64,000 bases of DNA from Haloplanus sp. CK5-1 (lineage in GTDB: Archaea > Halobacteriota > Halobacteria > Halobacteriales > Haloferacaceae): NCBI RefSeq assembly GCF_037201915.1, contig NZ_CP147505.1, positions 2,976,001-3,040,000 of the forward strand, read 5' to 3'. The first letter of the stretch is position 1, and every line of letters starts with the position of its first letter. The position numbers were made by a program, and so were the translations under genes. This document shows, in pieces, positions 54,280-62,825 of this stretch. Under the pieces are notes generated by a model. That model made no database searches. It was given only the letters and a program-made list of their open reading frames with translations, and was not told the DNA's origin.

Positions 54280-55346
54280 GATTCCAAATGCGAACAGACG
54301 GCGGTCCGTCCGACCTCGACGTCGACGATGCAGTGACCCGGTGGCTCGGTCGACTCCGTCTCGACCACGCCGATGCGACGGTCGAATCGTACCGGCGACG
54401 TCTCTTGCACTTCCTCGATTGGTGCGACGAGCACGACATCGACACTGTCGGCGAGGTGACGGCGTGGGACATCGACGAGTTCGACATTCATCGGCGGGAG
54501 GAAGGCGTGAAGTCGATCAGCCTCAACAACGAGTTGACGGCCCTCCGGCTGTTCCTCCGGTACTGTGAGCGCGTCAGCCTCGTCGGCGGTGGCCTTTCCG
54601 AGACAGTCGAGCCGCCGACTGTCCCAGATGGTGAGGAGACGAACGACGAGTTCCTTGCACCGAACGACGCCCGTGACTTACTCGCCACCTACCGGAACGG
54701 CCGGGACCGATACACGCGCGAGCACGCCGTTCTCGAAGTGGCGTGGTGGATCGGGTGTCGCAAGGGTGGCCTTGCCGCGCTTGACCTCGACGACTACGAT
54801 GCCAACGAGGGGTACGTCCGCTTCCGCCACCGACCGGAAACGGGGACGCCGCTGAAGAACGGTCCCGATGGCGAGCGCGTCGTCGGCCTCGGCGCAGATA
54901 CTCGGGACGCACTCGACGGATACATCGAGCACAGCCGTCACGACACCACCGACGAACACGGCCGTCGTCCGCTGTTCGCGACGGCGCAGGGTCGGGCGCA
55001 CATCAACACCCTCACGAAGTCGGTATACTTCGGGACGGTCCCGTGCCGGTATCGGGAGTGTCCGCACGGCAACGAGCGGCCGACCTGTAAGTTCTACTCC
55101 CGGACGAACGGGTACAAGTGCCCGTCGAGTGTGTCGCCCCACCCCGTCCGGTCGGGGTCGATCATGTGGCAACTCAACTGCGGGATGCGCCCCGACCGCG
55201 TCGCCGAGCGAGTGAACGCGACTGTCGAAGTGATCGAGACGTACTACGACAAGGTGAGCGAACTGGAGGACTACCGCGAGCGGCGAGCAGACGACTTGGA
55301 CAAACTCGGTTTCGACGACTCTCAGGAGAGTGATGACGATGCATGA
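54276..55346 (+). CDS. tyrosine integrase of the tRNA-Pro element
   Basis: This 356-residue integrase has an N-terminal SAM-like domain (AVTRWLGRLRLDHADATVES) and a catalytic domain with Arg in WWIGCRKGGLAALDL and the HPVRSGS box. A Cys-rich insert (CRYRECPHGNERPTCKF) and the C-terminal Tyr in VIETYYDKVSE complete the picture. The Cys-rich insert is common in haloarchaeal integrases. Its end is 30 bp from the right attachment site, as expected for the integrase of this element. Codon use is closer to the host than in the element interior. Confidence 0.9.
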   Translation: MRFQMRTDGGPSDLDVDDAVTRWLGRLRLDHADATVESYRRRLLHFLDWCDEHDIDTVGEVTAWDIDEFDIHRREEGVKSISLNNELTALRLFLRYCERVSLVGGGLSETVEPPTVPDGEETNDEFLAPNDARDLLATYRNGRDRYTREHAVLEVAWWIGCRKGGLAALDLDDYDANEGYVRFRHRPETGTPLKNGPDGERVVGLGADTRDALDGYIEHSRHDTTDEHGRRPLFATAQGRAHINTLTKSVYFGTVPCRYRECPHGNERPTCKFYSRTNGYKCPSSVSPHPVRSGSIMWQLNCGMRPDRVAERVNATVEVIETYYDKVSELEDYRERRADDLDKLGFDDSQESDDDA

Positions 55347-55376
55347 AATCAACAGACTGCGTACGAATCATCGGAA

Positions 55377-55390
55377 CACGGCGGTCCCAT
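55377..55390 (+). repeat. attR of the tRNA-Pro element
   Basis: CACGGCGGTCCCAT is the exact 14-bp copy of the tRNA-Pro 3' end. Confidence 0.85.
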
Positions 55391-55427
55391 ACTCCTGTTG
55401 GGTCCTCGTGGACGAGCGAATCGAGTC

Positions 55428-55440
55428 CACGGCGGTCCCA
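55428..55440 (+). repeat. second att-like copy of the tRNA-Pro 3' end
   Basis: CACGGCGGTCCCA occurs again 51 bp to the right of attR. It indicates a second, older or tandem integration at the same tRNA gene. Confidence 0.7.
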
Positions 55441-55499
55441 CTCGGTTTTACAGGCGAATCACCACCCGGTAGCGACCCCCTTATCACGAGGTGGTCGGC

Positions 55500-55740
55500 A
55501 TGAGCGGTGGTGCTCGTCTCACCGATCTGTCGGACCTGCCGACGCCCTGCTGTGACTTCTGCTGTGGTCGGATCGAGTACGAGGGCTCAGGAGTACACTG
55601 TACTCGACGAGGGAGTGTGTCGGCCGTGAGACGCCACGGTCCGACCTCTGGCGCGTCTCGTCACGACCACGTCGGACGGGAGTCTCACCTAGCGTGTCTG
55701 TCCGGAGTGCAACGGAGGGGATCGCCGGAGAGTGTGGACG
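55500..55740 (+). pseudogene. degraded small zinc-finger gene
   Basis: An ATG at 55500, preceded by TTATCA at promoter distance, starts MSGGARLTDLSDLPTPCCDF and then RIEYEGSGVHCTRRG, a good zinc-finger beginning. Beyond that, plausible continuations (ECVGRETPRSDLW, RVCPECNG) fall in different frames, so the gene appears frameshifted more than once. It lies just outside the att repeats, possibly as a leftover of an earlier element. Confidence 0.4.
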
Positions 55741-55815
55741 TCCCGCTCGGCGGCTACCCCGAGATCGACCGTCCCGACGACACCGCGCGTACGCAATCTT
55801 CGACGCCGTCGCCGA

Positions 55816-55998
55816 TCACGCGACGTGTTCGACGGCGGCCTCCCCACAGTGGGGACAGTACTCGTAGCCGTCGGCCACCGACGCCTCACAGGAGCGACAG
55901 ACGTACTCGGGGTCGGAGTCGGAGTCTGCGTGGTCTCCGTCCACGAACGCCCGTTTCGTCTTCTCGAATTTCTCTCCAGCTTTCCTGAACAGGCTCAT
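55816..55998 (-). CDS. small zinc-ribbon protein
   Basis: The 60-residue protein starts MSLFRKAGEKFEKTKRAF and carries YVCRSCEASVADGYEYCPHCGE, a complete CxxC-x12-CxxC ribbon. An amphipathic basic N terminus precedes it. Such small zinc proteins are abundant in haloarchaea, where some affect motility and biofilm formation; the role here is unknown. Confidence 0.8.
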   Translation of the reverse strand: MSLFRKAGEKFEKTKRAFVDGDHADSDSDPEYVCRSCEASVADGYEYCPHCGEAAVEHVA

Positions 55999-56091
55999 CG
56001 CCCCAAAGAAGGGAGGGATTCGAATAAGCGTTGGGCAGCGCGCGGTCGCTGGCGCCCCAGTCGGTCCCCGGTCGACCGCGCGGTGGCCCGC

Positions 56092-57420
56092 TCAGTCCTC
56101 TGCCGGCGGCAGTCCCTCGTCGTCCACGACGTCGCCGTCGGCGTCGACGGTGACGACCCCGCGGTTGTTCACGGCGTAGGGATCGAGGCCGATCTCCTCC
56201 ATGAACCCTTTGTAGAGGCGCTCGACCGTCTCGCCGTCCTTCTGTCGGTCGGAGGCCCGATCACAGAGCGCGATCAGGTCCTCGGGCACGTCGTTCTCGT
56301 GGACGATCCAGTGGTTGATGAGGTCTGAGAGCCGGCGGATGGGAGAGGTGAAGTGGCCGTAGATGTCGAAGTTGAGCGCGTGGTGGCCGCCGAAGGGGTC
56401 GTTCATGTACTTCGCGCGCGGCATCACCTTCAACACGGCGCGCTGGATCTTCGAGAGCATCCGGTCGGGAGAGGTCTCCAGGGCCCCGTTGACGGCCTTT
56501 CGGGGGTCGTCCCACTTGTCGGAGGGGATGGAGACACCGTTCAACTCCTGAATCTCGCGGAGGGCGTCGTTCCACTGGTCCGGCGTGGGCTGGGGGTGGA
56601 CCCGGTACATCGCCTCGACGCCCCGGTTCCACATCAGTTCGTGCGTGACGGCCTTGTTCGCCTTCAGCATGCACTCCTCGATGATGGTGTGGGCGCGGTC
56701 CCGGCGTGGGTTGAGGACGAGCGAGCCGTCCTCCTTGCGCTGTTCGTGCATCCGGTCGGCCAACTCGAACGCGCGGGTGTTCTCGTCGTGCAGGGGCGCG
56801 TCGGGATCCTCCAGGCGCTGTTCACACTCCCCGTACGTCAGTCGCTCGTCGCTCCGGATGACGGACTTGTAGATGTCGATCTCCTCGAAGGAGAGCGTCT
56901 CGGGGTCGAGTTCCATCTCGACGGTGTGGGCGAGGCGGTCCTCGTCGGGGACGAGCGAACACACCGTCTCCGCGAGTGTCGGCGGCAGCATGTGGACGGT
57001 GTAAGCCGGGAGGTAGACGGTGTTGCCGCGCTGGACGGCCTCCTCCCACATCGCGGAGTCGGGGTGGACGTAGTGGGTCACGTCGGCGATGTGGACCCAC
57101 AAGCGGTAGGCGTCCTCCTCCTCGCGGACGCTGATCGCGTCGTCGAAGTCCTGGGCGTCGATGGGGTCGGTCGTCCACGCGGTCAAGTCACGCAGGTCCT
57201 GCCGTTCGTCGAGTTCGGCCTCGATTTCGGCCTGGACGCCGTCGGTTCGCTCCTCGGCCTCGCGGAGCACCTCGCGCGGGAAGCCGTCCCGAATCTCGAA
57301 CTCCTCGAACAGTTCCTCGCGTTTCTCCTGTAACTGCCGGGCCTCGTCGGGACTGATCTCGACCGGGCCCTGTCCCTCGGCCGTGCCGGCCTCGGCTTGT
57401 GCCTGCGAGTCGTTCGTCAT
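56092..57420 (-). CDS. RNB-domain ribonuclease (RNase II/R family)
   Basis: This 442-residue exoribonuclease has the RNB core: TTDPIDAQDFDDAISVRE carries the catalytic Asp cluster (about residues 87-100). LWVHIADVTHYVHPDSAMW, YRVHPQPTPDQWNDAL and YGHFTSPIRRLSDLINHW are further conserved RNB segments. It lacks clear cold-shock and S1 domains, so it is shorter than bacterial RNase R. It would degrade RNA 3' to 5'. The start at 57420 fits the acidic N terminus; longer upstream frames are shadows. Confidence 0.9.
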   Translation of the reverse strand: MTNDSQAQAEAGTAEGQGPVEISPDEARQLQEKREELFEEFEIRDGFPREVLREAEERTDGVQAEIEAELDERQDLRDLTAWTTDPIDAQDFDDAISVREEEDAYRLWVHIADVTHYVHPDSAMWEEAVQRGNTVYLPAYTVHMLPPTLAETVCSLVPDEDRLAHTVEMELDPETLSFEEIDIYKSVIRSDERLTYGECEQRLEDPDAPLHDENTRAFELADRMHEQRKEDGSLVLNPRRDRAHTIIEECMLKANKAVTHELMWNRGVEAMYRVHPQPTPDQWNDALREIQELNGVSIPSDKWDDPRKAVNGALETSPDRMLSKIQRAVLKVMPRAKYMNDPFGGHHALNFDIYGHFTSPIRRLSDLINHWIVHENDVPEDLIALCDRASDRQKDGETVERLYKGFMEEIGLDPYAVNNRGVVTVDADGDVVDDEGLPPAED

Positions 57421-57473
57421 ACCCCGGAGTAGAGGTGACGGGTAGTTAGACGTGTCGGGCCGGGTATCGCCGA

Positions 57474-57785
57474 CTACGACTCGGGTTCCTCGGGGTCCGC
57501 GGAGCCGTACCGCTCCTCGACGGCGCCGTAGTAGCGCTCCAGAAACGCCTCCCGGGAGAGGTGCTCGTCGTCGGCGATGTCGACGAGGAGGGATTCGAGG
57601 TCGTCGCGTGGCTGGTGACAGAGGCTCCGGTAGCACGACTTACAGAGGTGCTCGAACTCCTTGCCGCGACGGCTCCACCGGTCGCCCTCCTTGTCGTACT
57701 CGCGGGCGTCGGATCGGCGAAGCGACGTGCCACACGCGATGCAGACGACCGTCTTCCCGTCTCCGTCCGAGCCCGAACGCCACAT
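57474..57785 (-). CDS. zinc-finger protein upstream of the RNB nuclease
   Basis: The 103-residue protein begins MWRSGSDGDGKTVVCIACGT and has a second Cys pair in EHLCKSCYRSLCHQPRD, giving one zinc site. An acidic helical tail follows. It is 53 bp upstream of the RNB ribonuclease in the same direction, so it may act in RNA metabolism. No function is known. Confidence 0.75.
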   Translation of the reverse strand: MWRSGSDGDGKTVVCIACGTSLRRSDAREYDKEGDRWSRRGKEFEHLCKSCYRSLCHQPRDDLESLLVDIADDEHLSREAFLERYYGAVEERYGSADPEEPES

Positions 57786-57851
57786 GGTCGACGACAGGCA
57801 CCACGCCCACTTAGCGTTTGTTACGCGTCGGACGTGCGACGGACGGCGTGG

Positions 57852-58358
57852 TTACGCGTCGTCGCCGTCACCCATCACCGTCAGCACGGGCCGATCGGCG
57901 CTCAACAGCACTGACTGCGTGGTGCTTCCGAACAGCGTCTTTCCGACCGGACTCCGCTTTCTCCCGCCGATCACGAGATACGCCGCGTCCCGGCGTCCGG
58001 CCTCGGCGACGACTTCCGAACCGACCTCGCCGACGCGCCCGACCGGCGTGGCCTCGTCGGCGTCGTCGAGCGTTTCCTCGATCACAGCGCGGGCGACCCC
58101 TTCGGCGTGGGCCTCGCCGTCCTCGATGGTGTACTCGCCACCACCGCTGTCCCCACGTCGCTCGTACTGGACGCCGGGCGCGAGCGATGCGATGGCGTTG
58201 TCGGGTGCCGAGACCGCCTCCCAGCGCTCGTCGAACCGTTCCTGGAGCATGACGTGCAACACGATCAGCGGTTCGCCGTGGGCGGTCGCCATCTCGTGGC
58301 CGGCACGCACCACCGGGTCGGGCGTCGTCTCGCCGTCGGCTGCTGCGAGGATGACCAT
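57852..58358 (-). CDS. universal stress protein (UspA family)
   Basis: This 168-residue single-domain USP has the N-terminal strand MVILAAADGETTPDPVVRAG, a central variable loop, and the ATP-binding end LVIGGRKRSPVGKTLFGSTTQSVLL. That segment matches G-x2-G-x9-G-S/T, so it is probably ATP-binding. It is divergent from the secreted CARDB-type gene. Confidence 0.88.
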   Translation of the reverse strand: MVILAAADGETTPDPVVRAGHEMATAHGEPLIVLHVMLQERFDERWEAVSAPDNAIASLAPGVQYERRGDSGGGEYTIEDGEAHAEGVARAVIEETLDDADEATPVGRVGEVGSEVVAEAGRRDAAYLVIGGRKRSPVGKTLFGSTTQSVLLSADRPVLTVMGDGDDA

Positions 58359-58456
58359 ACTCTCCGTGTTCGGACGATTGATAAAAATATCAGGGTTAGC
58401 CTGGGAGTCTCACCCACGACGACTCGACCCACCGTCCGTGCCGACGGAACCGTAGG

Positions 58457-58480
58457 TTTATACGATAGTATTGTATAGTA
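58457..58480 (+). promoter_or_regulatory. promoter/operator region of the CARDB-RND operon
   Basis: TTTATA at 58457-58462 lies about 32 nt upstream of the ATG. It is followed by an AT-rich repeat with the core TAGTATTGTATAGTATA. A related motif (TATTGTAGTAG) occurs in the region between the convergent TrmB-like regulator and the PUA gene (63190), so a shared regulator is possible. Confidence 0.4.
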
Positions 58481-58491
58481 TACCCACAAGC

Positions 58492-60084
58492 ATGAACGAA
58501 CAGATCTCGAACGGGGTTCGACTCTTCCTGTCGGTCGTCGTTGCGCTATCGCTCGTCCTCTCGGCGGCGGCGACGCCCGTCGCCGCCGCGTCGTACGACG
58601 AATACCAGGAGCCCGAACTGGTCCCGACGATCCAGGGCTCGAACGTCGTCGCCCCGGGGGAGACGGCGACGCTGACGGTGCAGTTACAGAACCGCGGAAC
58701 GGCAGTCACTCACTCCGACGGGAACGTCGACCGACTCGCGTCCGTCGTCGACGCCCACGGCGTCACGCCGGGGACCGCGACGGCGACGACGGTGACCGTC
58801 GACGCCGGTGGCGCGCCGCTCGAGGTCGACTCGGGCCCACAGAGCGCGGGCAGTATCTCTCCCCGGAGCGAAGGCGACGTGTCGCTCGAACTCGACGTCG
58901 ACGAGGGCGCGTCGCCCGGAACGTACGAACTCCCGGTAGTCGTCGAGTACCAGTACATCCACCGGATCAGCGCCGACGCCGACGACTTCTTCATCGTCCG
59001 AAACGACGTGCGAGTGACCAAACACGTCACGGTCCGCATCGACGAATCGTTCCGACTGGACGTCGTCGGCGTGACGAGTGAGAACCTCCGTCACAAGGAG
59101 GATGGAACCGTCTCGGTGACGGTTCGAAACGCCGGAAGCGAGACGGGAACCGACACGGAACTCCAGCTGCTCGAGACTGGGCAGCTCCGACCCCGGACCA
59201 ACGGCGTCTCCCTCGGACGGCTGGAGTCCGGCGAGACGGCGACGGCCGAGTTCCGCGTCGGCGTCAGGGATATCGAAGCGGCCGGTAACTACTCCGTCGG
59301 CGTCCGCGCCAACTACGAGGACGAGGACGGGACGGTGAAACAGTCCGAGATCAGGCGCGGTACCGTCGGCGTCGAGGACGCCCCCTCCTTTACTCTCGAC
59401 GCTTCCACCGAGTCCCTCTACGTCGACTCGACCGGTGCGGTGGCGCTGACCGTGACGAACACCGGCGACCGTCCCGTCCGCAACGCGCGGGCGGTCCTCC
59501 ACCCGACCGAGCCGTTCTCCCCGCTGTCGACGAGTGCGAGCCTCGGCACGCTCGACCCCGGAGAGAGCGCGACGACTCGCTTCAAACTCGAAGTCGCCGA
59601 CCGGGCCGTCCCGCAGACCTACCCGCTCGTGTACACCGTCGAGTACGACGACGCCTACGACGAACGAGTCACCAGCGAGGAGCGAACCGTCTCGGCGGAC
59701 GTCGGTCCGGAGATGACCATCGAGACGTCCGGATCGCCCGCCGTCGCGGCCGGTTCGACGGAGACCATCGACGTGACCGTCCGAAACACCGGCGACGACG
59801 TCATGCGCGACGCGGTGGCCCGCATCAACGTGAACACGCCGTTCGAGACCGACGACGACACGGCCTACGTCGGCGACCTGGCACCCGGCGAATCCCGGAC
59901 GGTCACGTTCACCGTGAGTGTCGACGACGAAGCCACCCCGAAAGCCTACACCGTCGACACGACGGTCAAGTACGACAACGCCTTCGACCGTACCGTCGTC
60001 ACCGGAACCGAATCGACGTCCGTCACGGTGACCGAGGGGGGCGGTGGCCTCCTTGAGACGATCCTCGACATCTTCGGACTGTAA
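58492..60084 (+). CDS. secreted CARDB/NEW3-like repeat protein (COG1361-type)
   Basis: This 530-residue protein has a signal peptide (LFLSVVVALSLVLSAAATPVAAA) and four to five Ig-like CARDB/NEW3 domains, each with the pattern V-x-V-T-V-x-N-x-G (ATLTVQLQNRGTAV, VSVTVRNAGSETGTD, VALTVTNTGDRPVRN, IDVTVRNTGDDVMRD). It ends with a Gly-rich segment and hydrophobic LLETILDIFGL, which may anchor it. It ends immediately before the RND ATG (no gap), so it is probably the extracytoplasmic partner of the exporter. Confidence 0.85.
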   Translation: MNEQISNGVRLFLSVVVALSLVLSAAATPVAAASYDEYQEPELVPTIQGSNVVAPGETATLTVQLQNRGTAVTHSDGNVDRLASVVDAHGVTPGTATATTVTVDAGGAPLEVDSGPQSAGSISPRSEGDVSLELDVDEGASPGTYELPVVVEYQYIHRISADADDFFIVRNDVRVTKHVTVRIDESFRLDVVGVTSENLRHKEDGTVSVTVRNAGSETGTDTELQLLETGQLRPRTNGVSLGRLESGETATAEFRVGVRDIEAAGNYSVGVRANYEDEDGTVKQSEIRRGTVGVEDAPSFTLDASTESLYVDSTGAVALTVTNTGDRPVRNARAVLHPTEPFSPLSTSASLGTLDPGESATTRFKLEVADRAVPQTYPLVYTVEYDDAYDERVTSEERTVSADVGPEMTIETSGSPAVAAGSTETIDVTVRNTGDDVMRDAVARINVNTPFETDDDTAYVGDLAPGESRTVTFTVSVDDEATPKAYTVDTTVKYDNAFDRTVVTGTESTSVTVTEGGGGLLETILDIFGL

Positions 60085-62427
60085 ATGAGTCCGATGAACG
60101 CCGGACAGCGCGTCCGAGACGGGTTGGAGGCGCTCGGTCGAGTGTCGGCCACGAACCGACGGGCGGTGTTCGCCGTCGTCCTCGCGTTGGTCCTCGTCTC
60201 CGGCGGCGTCGCGGCGACGTCGCTCCAGATGAGCATGGGGATGACACTCTACATCGACGACGAGTCCCAGACCGCCGAGGACTGGTCGATGCTGAAAGAG
60301 GACTTCGACACAGGCAACAACGTCTTCGTGATGGTGCGGACGGACCAGTTGTACGACCCCGAGACGATCCGGGCCATCGACAGGCTGGATCGGCGGTACA
60401 CCGCGCTCGACGAGACCGAACGGGTCACCAGCCTCGCCGACCTCGTCAGGATGGGAAACGACGGCCGGATCCCCGAGACGCGGAGCGGCGTCGAGCGGTC
60501 GCTGGAACGGGTCCGCGCGACCGACCCCGCAGCGGCTGCGCTGATCGACCAACTCGTCCCGGAAGCGGGAACGACGATCGTCCTCGCGTCGTACGGTGAG
60601 ATCGGTACCGTCGATCGGGGGGCGTTCCTCCCACAGCGTGGCTCCGATATCGTCTACTCCGAGATGCAGTCGGAGACAGACCTCGCCGTGTTACCGCCGG
60701 GCATGGACGTGACCGTGACCGGCCAGCCCGTCTTCGAGAACGCCGCCTTCGGACTGATGCTCCCCGAGATGATCACGCTGTTCGCCGGCGCGTTCCTGCT
60801 CATCTTCGGCGTCGTCTACGTCGTCATGCGACGGAAACTCCAGCGTGGCTGGCACGTCCTGCTCCCACTTGGGACGGCGATGACCGCGCTGGTGTACATG
60901 GCTGGTGCTATGGGCGTCCTCGGCTACCGGTTCAACGCGATCATGTTGGGCGTGATGCCCATCGCACTGGGTCTGGGGATCGACTACGCGCTGCAGATCC
61001 ACACCCGGTACGTCGAAGCGCGCGAGAACGGCCGTCCGCCCGTCGACGCCGCGGGGCTCGCGTCCCGAACGACCGGGCGAGCGTTGCTGATCGCGATGGG
61101 GACGACCGTCGTCGGCCTCGGGTCGCTGGTCGTCTCCGAGGTTCCACCGGTCCAGCAGTTCGGGATCACGAGCGCGATCAGCGTCTTCGCCAGTATGCTG
61201 CTCTCGGTGACGGTGTTGCCCGCCCTGCTCGTTCGCTTCGATACGGGCGACGCCGACATCGCGGGGAACGATGCCGACGACGACCGCCTCGAAGCCGTCC
61301 TGGATCGCTTCACCCGCACGGTGACCGGCGGCAAACCGGTGCTCACGCTGTTTCTGGCCCTCTTGCTCGTCTCCGGCGGCGCGTACGCCTACCCGCAGGT
61401 CCAACCGGAACAGGAGATGATGGACTTCTGGCCACAGAACCTGGACGCGAAAGAGGACATGGACACCCTCTCCGAGACGGTCGACAACCCCAAAGCCATC
61501 TACGTCGTCGTCGAGACCGACCGGGCCTACACGCCGGAGACGTTCCGCGAACTCGCGACGTATCAGCGGCTCATGCTCGAGAACCCCGACGTCGGAGCGG
61601 TGACGAGTCCGGTCACCGTCGTCGCGGCGACCAACGGCGGTGAGATCCCGCGGACACAACGGGAACTCGACGCCACGTTGCGGGCACGGACCGGTGACGG
61701 TCCGACGAGCGTGCGCGATCCCGACGAGACGCCGAACAAGGTGTTGCTCACGTTCTACGTCGACGACGTCGAGGGCGAACCCGTCCGGACGCTCATCGAC
61801 GAGTTCGAGGGCAACGCCGCGTTCACGCTCTCGACCGCCGACGACGTTCGCGTGACCGGCAAGCCCGTCCTGAACCGCAACGTCATCGAGAACGTCACCG
61901 CGGGACTGACGCCCATGACGGTCCTCAGTTTCTCGCTTGGCTTCCTGTTTCTCGCTCTCGCGTTCTGGTCCGTTCGGGTTTCGAGCGTTCTCATCGTCTC
62001 GGTCGCGGCGAGTGCCTCCCTGCTCGTGACCGGTGCGATGTACCTCTTCGGCGTGCCGTGGAATCCGCTGACGATCACGATGTCGTCGCTGACGCTCGGT
62101 ATCGGTATCGACTACGGCGTCCACGTCTTCGAGCGGTTCGAACACGAACTGCTCGACCGCGGGCAGTCACCGCTGGACGCCGTCGCGACGGCTGTGGCGA
62201 AACTCTCCCGGCCCATCGTCGGATCGAGTCTCACCACCATCTTCGGGTTCGGGATCCTGACGTTCTCCCGGTTCCCAGTGCTCGCGAACTTCGGCGTGAC
62301 GACCGTCTTCGCCATCGGACTGTCGCTGTTCGCCGCGTTCGTCATCCTCCCGGCCACCCTCAGCGTCGTTCGTGTCGTCGATCCCGAACGCACAGGCGGC
62401 GAGGTGGACGACTCGACGGGGCGTTAA
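60085..62427 (+). CDS. RND/MMPL-family exporter
   Basis: The 780-residue protein has the RND/MMPL plan: one N-terminal helix, a large extracytoplasmic loop (about 45-225), five to six helices (FAGAFLLIFGVVYVVM onward), then a second set with loop (about 425-610) and five to six helices. The motif LGLGIDYALQIHTRY in TM4 and LGIGIDYGVHVFERFEHEL in TM10 carry Gly-Ile-Asp-Tyr, the usual proton-relay position. It probably exports lipids or hydrophobic compounds. It is co-transcribed with the CARDB-type gene and overlaps by four bases with the convergent regulator. Confidence 0.9.
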   Translation: MSPMNAGQRVRDGLEALGRVSATNRRAVFAVVLALVLVSGGVAATSLQMSMGMTLYIDDESQTAEDWSMLKEDFDTGNNVFVMVRTDQLYDPETIRAIDRLDRRYTALDETERVTSLADLVRMGNDGRIPETRSGVERSLERVRATDPAAAALIDQLVPEAGTTIVLASYGEIGTVDRGAFLPQRGSDIVYSEMQSETDLAVLPPGMDVTVTGQPVFENAAFGLMLPEMITLFAGAFLLIFGVVYVVMRRKLQRGWHVLLPLGTAMTALVYMAGAMGVLGYRFNAIMLGVMPIALGLGIDYALQIHTRYVEARENGRPPVDAAGLASRTTGRALLIAMGTTVVGLGSLVVSEVPPVQQFGITSAISVFASMLLSVTVLPALLVRFDTGDADIAGNDADDDRLEAVLDRFTRTVTGGKPVLTLFLALLLVSGGAYAYPQVQPEQEMMDFWPQNLDAKEDMDTLSETVDNPKAIYVVVETDRAYTPETFRELATYQRLMLENPDVGAVTSPVTVVAATNGGEIPRTQRELDATLRARTGDGPTSVRDPDETPNKVLLTFYVDDVEGEPVRTLIDEFEGNAAFTLSTADDVRVTGKPVLNRNVIENVTAGLTPMTVLSFSLGFLFLALAFWSVRVSSVLIVSVAASASLLVTGAMYLFGVPWNPLTITMSSLTLGIGIDYGVHVFERFEHELLDRGQSPLDAVATAVAKLSRPIVGSSLTTIFGFGILTFSRFPVLANFGVTTVFAIGLSLFAAFVILPATLSVVRVVDPERTGGEVDDSTGR

Positions 62428-62825
62428 TCGACCGACTGCGGCGTCGCGTCCCGTTGCTCGTATTTCTCTTCGAACTCCGTGATGAGTTGCCCCATCTTCG
62501 CGTACCAGTCGTTCAGGAGACGCTGCATGTCGTCCGCGATGTTCGAGGGATCGGTCGGATTGTAGACGTGGTAGTAGCCGCCCTGATCGTAGTTGATCTG
62601 TTCTTTCTGGATGAATCCGGCTTGGAGGAGTCGCTGGACGGCCCGGTACGCGGTCGATCGTTCGCGGTCGACGGCGTCGGCGATCTCGTCGACGGTGAGT
62701 GGCTCGTCGTCGGTTACGAGCGCCTGGAACACGTCCCTGTCGAGCTGTTTGAGCCCGTGAAAACACTCGAGGAGCCCCTCACACTCCATATCCTGGCGGA
62801 GTTGTTCGGACATCGAATCCGGCAT
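62424..62825 (-). CDS. TrmB-like winged-helix transcriptional regulator
   Basis: This 133-residue protein has a TrmB/HTH domain (FQALVTDDEPLTVDEIADAV, then ERSTAYRAVQRLLQAGFIQK), a wing (YYHVYNPTDPSNI) and a helical C-terminal dimerisation segment ending KYEQRDATPQSVD. It likely regulates the convergent CARDB-RND operon. The start at 62825 avoids the purely upstream extension; 62813 is also possible. An AT-rich promoter (AAAATATTTGTGTATGAAAA) lies upstream. Confidence 0.82.
   Translation of the reverse strand: MPDSMSEQLRQDMECEGLLECFHGLKQLDRDVFQALVTDDEPLTVDEIADAVDRERSTAYRAVQRLLQAGFIQKEQINYDQGGYYHVYNPTDPSNIADDMQRLLNDWYAKMGQLITEFEEKYEQRDATPQSVD

Larger units (their letters stand above)
25661..55390. 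mobile_element. about 29.7-kb integrated plasmid/virus-like element at tRNA-Pro
   Basis: The element starts at the tRNA-Pro 3' end and stops at an exact 14-bp copy of it, CACGGCGGTCCCAT (25661-25674 and 55377-55390), directly after an integrase gene. Its interior is AT-richer, has long gene-poor stretches, five insertion-sequence insertions or remnants, a replication protein at one end and an integrase at the other. Cargo includes McrBC, a ScoMcrA-like HNH nuclease, winged-helix regulators and many unrecognised proteins. The chromosomal gene order resumes on the right with GC-rich host genes. Confidence 0.85.

Noticed and set aside
54574-55352. Long minus-strand frames across the integrase
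   Set aside because: They are antisense to the integrase, which has complete catalytic residues on the plus strand.
55428-55440. A second tRNA gene at the right end of the large element
   Set aside because: Only the 3' acceptor-strand sequence is repeated. Upstream bases do not form a D arm, anticodon arm or 5' acceptor strand.
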